A stretch of DNA of 10,022 nucleotides from positions 40,211-50,232 of the forward strand of contig DAAI01000030.1 of assembly GCA_001701105.1 (NCBI GenBank), read 5' to 3'. Of the stretch, positions 7,447 to 10,022 are shown one piece after another. The notes under the pieces are model-generated. The model did not search any database. It worked only from the letters and a program-made list of their open reading frames with translations, and was not told where the DNA came from. Each line of letters opens with the position of its first letter. The stretch's first letter is position 1. Both the position numbers and the translations under genes were made by a program. The stretch is from Bacteroidales bacterium GP1 (GTDB taxonomy: Bacteria; Bacteroidota; Bacteroidia; Bacteroidales; Muribaculaceae).

Positions 7447-7451
7447 TCAAT
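7419..7451 (-). promoter_or_regulatory. Bacteroidota-type promoter for the GH31 gene, overlapping the plus-strand promoter
   Basis: On the minus strand TATATTTG (7426 down to 7419) matches the -7 consensus TAnnTTTG perfectly, and ATTG (7451 down to 7448) is one base off the -33 TTTG at a 21-bp spacing. A start near 7413 would give a leader of about 90 nt before the GH31 ATG at 7323. The two promoters cover almost the same bases, so two polymerases could hardly occupy them together. Confidence 0.55.
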
Positions 7452-7452
7452 C

Positions 7453-7470
7453 AAATTCAAATAAATTCAA
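7453..7470 (+). repeat. Two AAATTCAA direct repeats 10 bp apart in the 5' leader
   Basis: AAATTCAA occurs at 7453-7460 and 7463-7470, one helical turn apart, between the -7 element and ATG 7478. It may simply be the A-rich leader that replaces a Shine-Dalgarno in Bacteroidota, or a small regulator site. Confidence 0.4.
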
Positions 7471-7477
7471 GACATCG

Positions 7478-8602
7478 ATGACTAAAACATTACTTGCTAT
7501 TAGCCTCACGGCTATTTTAGGGATACCTTTTATGGCGGTAGCCAAGACCAACGACAATCCTAAAGCCCCTGAAAATGTGGTGATATCTCTTTCTGACGAT
7601 TATAAAACTGTTACGGTAAGCTGGGATGCAGTAGGAAGCGTAGGGGAGAGCGGGGGCCACGTAGATACAGCTAACCTGACATACTACATTTTTGATGCTT
7701 TCGGATCGTTCTATGATCCGGCCATCGCCACAACAACCTCAACATCCTATACTTTTGATTACGCCAATATAGAAGGGCAAGACTTCGTGGCCTATCAAAT
7801 CACGGCCGGAGTCGATGAGACGTGGTACTCATTGCCGGTAAATTCTGCCATAGTTGTAGTGGGTCAACCTTCGGAACTGCCGTTCGTAGAGAGTTTTGCC
7901 AATGGAAAGCAGATGCAAGTATGGGCCATCAATCCGGCATCGGAAGGAAATGTGACATATGGCTGCAAGCGCGATAATCAAGTGAAGATTCATACATCGG
8001 CCGGTGCCGAATATCTTAATTCGCAAGACAGCGACAATGGTTTCTTTTACATTGAGCCTAAGTCCAAGGGGGCAACCTTTGGGTTTTTCTCCACCAAGAT
8101 TGCATTAACCGACACTCAGCATCCTGAACTGAAATTCTATTGTCACGGGGAAGCCGCAGAGTTGAATGTTGCGATTGCCTCTGATGGCGATGAATTTTCC
8201 ATTGCTAAGGAAATAAGGCTTCTTGATACTCCAGCTTCTGAATGGACAGAACAGACGCTTGATTTATCGGATTATAAGGACTCTAAGTATATTCAGATAG
8301 CATTCGACATCGCTTCTCCGCTTGGAGCAAACGGCGAAAAATGGAATATCGCGCTCGATAATATACGGATTCAAGAAGAGGAATCGGGAATCAAATCAAA
8401 ATATGCCGATGCCGCCAGGATTATTGTCACCCCCGGAGGCATCATAGTGTGTGGTGAAGGCAATATGGCTTTATCAATCTATTCTATGGACGGTAAATGC
8501 GTACATGCCGGTATGGCTCATTCCTCGGCTTTCATTCCTCTGGAGAGAGGAATTTATGTGGTGAATGCAGGGGGAAAAGCTGAAAAGGTATTGATAAAAT
8601 AG
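7478..8602 (+). CDS. Secreted FnIII/adhesin-like protein with T9SS-like C-terminal domain
   Basis: No specific function is recognised. The 374-aa protein has a Sec signal peptide (LLAISLTAILGIPFMAVA, cleavage near 22). Residues about 28-128 resemble a fibronectin type III domain (APENVVISLS, TVTVSWDAV, YQITAGV). Residues about 133-299 look like a MAM or cleaved-adhesin-type beta-sandwich, opening LPFVESFANG and closing WNIALDNIRI, a layout often seen in Bacteroidota surface proteins that bind glycans or proteins. The last 65 residues resemble a type A sorting domain of the type IX secretion system (LSIYSMDGKCV, LERGIYVVNAGGKAEKVLIK), though the usual PNP motif is absent. It is divergent from the GH31 gene and shares its control region, so a joint role in glycan handling is an inference. 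Four cysteines (163, 222, 325, 341) could form disulfides. Confidence 0.85.
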   Translation: MTKTLLAISLTAILGIPFMAVAKTNDNPKAPENVVISLSDDYKTVTVSWDAVGSVGESGGHVDTANLTYYIFDAFGSFYDPAIATTTSTSYTFDYANIEGQDFVAYQITAGVDETWYSLPVNSAIVVVGQPSELPFVESFANGKQMQVWAINPASEGNVTYGCKRDNQVKIHTSAGAEYLNSQDSDNGFFYIEPKSKGATFGFFSTKIALTDTQHPELKFYCHGEAAELNVAIASDGDEFSIAKEIRLLDTPASEWTEQTLDLSDYKDSKYIQIAFDIASPLGANGEKWNIALDNIRIQEEESGIKSKYADAARIIVTPGGIIVCGEGNMALSIYSMDGKCVHAGMAHSSAFIPLERGIYVVNAGGKAEKVLIK

Positions 8603-8610
8603 AGGATGTA

Positions 8611-8634
8611 TTAAAGATGCCTGAGCATCTTTAA
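8611..8634. terminator. Perfect hairpin between convergent genes, embedded in the PHP gene's 3' end
   Basis: TTAAAGATGC (8611-8620) pairs perfectly over 10 bp with GCATCTTTAA (8625-8634) around a CTGA loop. It starts 8 nt after the stop of the plus-strand gene and contains the last codons and the stop of the minus-strand PHP gene. There is no long T-run on either side, only the stem's own TTTAA, so termination or 3'-end protection for both transcripts is likely but unproven. Confidence 0.65.
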
Positions 8635-9435
8635 GGCTTCCGGACGGCCGAGATTTACTTTTTCGGGCCAATGGGCATCAGAATTTACTACAATAGGCAA
8701 CCCGGCATTCATGATTTTCGACCACCATCTTTGGTTAGGATAAAATCTCTTGCGGTCGTGCAAGGCCTTTGTATTAATCTCTAAAATGACTTTCGCACCG
8801 GCGGCATAGGAGATAACATCATCTATCAATGAAATATACCAGCCGTGGGATTCCAATTCGGGTTCCACGGCTGTGGCGTTGCCGGCTATCTTGTCGAAAT
8901 GCCCCAATATCTCGAATCCTCCACGCTCGATCATCGTAATGACCTGCTCGAAGTACTTCTCAACCACATAACGCAGATCGCCCGAATATCCGTCGCGAAG
9001 ATATTCCTTAAAGCGGGTCTCACTGCCATCACAATCAAGGTAAATACTATCCTGATTAGGGACGAAATGTACGGAGCCTATTGTATAATCCAAATCAAGG
9101 CGTTGGAAATAATCAATATGCGCACCGAAATCAGAACCCAGATAATCAATTTCCATACCGGTAAGCACGTTCATGGCCGGGGCATACATATCAGCGGTGT
9201 CGTTGGCTTCCCGGAGATATGCCATTACGCTTTCTTCAGCCATATTGGCTCCGCTTTTCACGGGAATGGGTGAATGCGGAGTTATTCCCCAGAGAGTCAT
9301 TCCCGATTCACATGCGGCTTTAGCCATCTCCTTTATAGTGGCATGGCCATCGCAATATTGAGTGTGGGAATGAAGATTGTATTGCCCTGATTCGGGGAGC
9401 AATGCAGTAAGATCTGGAATAGAAATCCGTGGCAT
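8611..9435 (-). CDS. PHP-domain phosphatase, histidinol-phosphatase (HisJ/HisK) type
   Basis: A 274-aa PHP-fold metal-dependent phosphoesterase; the closest named family is histidinol-phosphatase (L-histidinol phosphate to L-histidinol). Metal-binding motifs are complete: LHSHTQYCDG (His22, His24, Asp29), His54 in ITPHSP, Glu95 in GMEIDY, His123 in SVHF, His179 in GHFDKI, and Asp253/His255 in NSDAH. No signal peptide, so cytoplasmic. I chose ATG 9435 (MPRISIPDL); the frame runs open upstream to 9543, but that part lies inside the transporter gene and looks unconserved. The start is 5 nt after the transporter's stop, so the two are co-transcribed. No his gene is visible, so the true substrate may differ from histidinol phosphate. 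The last codons form a perfect hairpin with the stop. Confidence 0.9.
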   Translation of the reverse strand: MPRISIPDLTALLPESGQYNLHSHTQYCDGHATIKEMAKAACESGMTLWGITPHSPIPVKSGANMAEESVMAYLREANDTADMYAPAMNVLTGMEIDYLGSDFGAHIDYFQRLDLDYTIGSVHFVPNQDSIYLDCDGSETRFKEYLRDGYSGDLRYVVEKYFEQVITMIERGGFEILGHFDKIAGNATAVEPELESHGWYISLIDDVISYAAGAKVILEINTKALHDRKRFYPNQRWWSKIMNAGLPIVVNSDAHWPEKVNLGRPEALKMLRHL

Positions 9436-9440
9436 ATCGG

Positions 9441-10022
9441 CTAAACTGCAAGCGTGAGATCCTGACGGCGCAGATTCCGCAGATAGCGTCCGAACATGAA
9501 TGTGAACAGTGCGGTGACTCCAAGACCGATCCCCACAGCCCATTCGTAGGCAATCTTAATGCCGAACAACATATCGGTCAGCGTCCCTATGCCTTCCTGT
9601 GCAAACATTATATACGTCACAGTAACCGCTGTCATAAACATGGCAGGAATCAGAGTGATGACGAACAGCCGTTTCTGCCGTGCAAGATAGACTGTAAGAG
9701 TCCAGAGGGTAAATACCGCCAGCACCTGATTGCACCAAGCGAAATATCTCCAGAGCACTTCATAAGGCATAAGCATTACAAGGAATGCAAGAACAAATAT
9801 CGGGAGGGATACAGCCAACCGCTTGATTATCTTTTTCTGCTTTATTCCGAGGAAATCAGCAGCAATCAGGCGCGCGGAGCGGAGAGCCGTATCTCCTGAA
9901 GTGATAGGAGCTGCGATAACCCCGAGGATTGCAAGGATACCGCCGAATGTGCCGAGCCAGCCGGTGGAAACATCGTTCACAAGAATGGCGGGAGTGCCTG
10001 AGCCGAGAAATTTCTGCAGACC
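9441..10022 (-). CDS. cstA: CstA-family transporter (carbon starvation protein A), C-terminal part
   Basis: The C-terminal 193 residues of an inner-membrane CstA/BtsT-family protein; E. coli members take up pyruvate or peptides under starvation. The frame is open through the right edge (GLQKFLGSGTPAILVND...), so the GTG at 9980 is not the start and the 5' end is outside. The family signature PITSGDTALRSARLIAADFLG lies at visible residues 39-59. About five membrane segments can be seen (roughly 21-41, 69-86, 95-115, 120-140, 160-178), followed by a basic tail (RYLRNLRRQ). The stop TAG (9443-9441) is 5 nt before the PHP gene's ATG, indicating one operon. The full length and the exact substrate cannot be judged from this fragment. 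Confidence 0.9.
   Translation of the reverse strand, partial: GLQKFLGSGTPAILVNDVSTGWLGTFGGILAILGVIAAPITSGDTALRSARLIAADFLGIKQKKIIKRLAVSLPIFVLAFLVMLMPYEVLWRYFAWCNQVLAVFTLWTLTVYLARQKRLFVITLIPAMFMTAVTVTYIMFAQEGIGTLTDMLFGIKIAYEWAVGIGLGVTALFTFMFGRYLRNLRRQDLTLAV

Noticed and set aside
8845..9273. 142-aa plus-strand open frame
   Set aside because: Antisense to the PHP phosphatase, which has all its metal-binding motifs.
9436..9543. Longer PHP protein starting at 9543
   Set aside because: The extension overlaps the CstA coding end in another frame and lacks family similarity; ATG 9435 fits the conserved N-terminus.
9429..9899. 156-aa plus-strand open frame
   Set aside because: Antisense shadow of the CstA-family gene, whose reading frame has clear family motifs.

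Overview
The window looks like an ordinary chromosomal stretch of a gut-type Bacteroidales bacterium (Bacteroidota); a Muribaculaceae-like origin is my guess from protein style and is not proven. Three things support the phylum. The clearest promoter matches the Bacteroidota sigma consensus (TTTG, 20 bp, TAnnTTTG). No visible start codon has a convincing Shine-Dalgarno sequence. Two secreted proteins are typical of the group: a family GH31 glycosidase, and a fibronectin-III/adhesin-like protein with a type-IX-secretion-like C-terminal tail.

Left part, plus strand (1-4791): the 3' part of a class I [4Fe-4S] fumarase, cut by the window edge; lepA (EF4 GTPase), with a forced TTG start; a BCP/PrxQ peroxiredoxin; and nhaA, a Na+/H+ antiporter. 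The peroxiredoxin and nhaA overlap by ATGA and are surely co-translated. A hairpin follows the fumarase, two small hairpins separate lepA from the peroxiredoxin, and a strong terminator with a T-run ends nhaA.

Middle (4867-8602): a secreted GH31 alpha-glycosidase on the minus strand and, divergently, a 374-aa secreted protein on the plus strand. They share a 154-bp intergenic region in which two opposing promoters are physically interleaved, so that each one's -33 lies at or beside the other's -7. A small palindrome lies between the promoters and the GH31 gene. This is the most notable regulatory structure in the window.

Right part, minus strand (8611-10022): the 3' end of a CstA-family transporter gene (cut by the right edge), followed after 5 nt by a PHP-family histidinol-phosphatase-like gene. 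The last codons and the stop of the PHP gene form a perfect 10-bp hairpin that lies between it and the convergent secreted-protein gene, only 8 bp away.

The genes fall into independent housekeeping, stress/ion-homeostasis, glycan-degradation and transporter/phosphatase units. I see no CRISPR, mobile element, rRNA, tRNA or phage gene, and no stretch over about 155 bp lacks a gene. I found no convincing previously undescribed multi-gene system; the interesting points are regulatory structures and protein variations.
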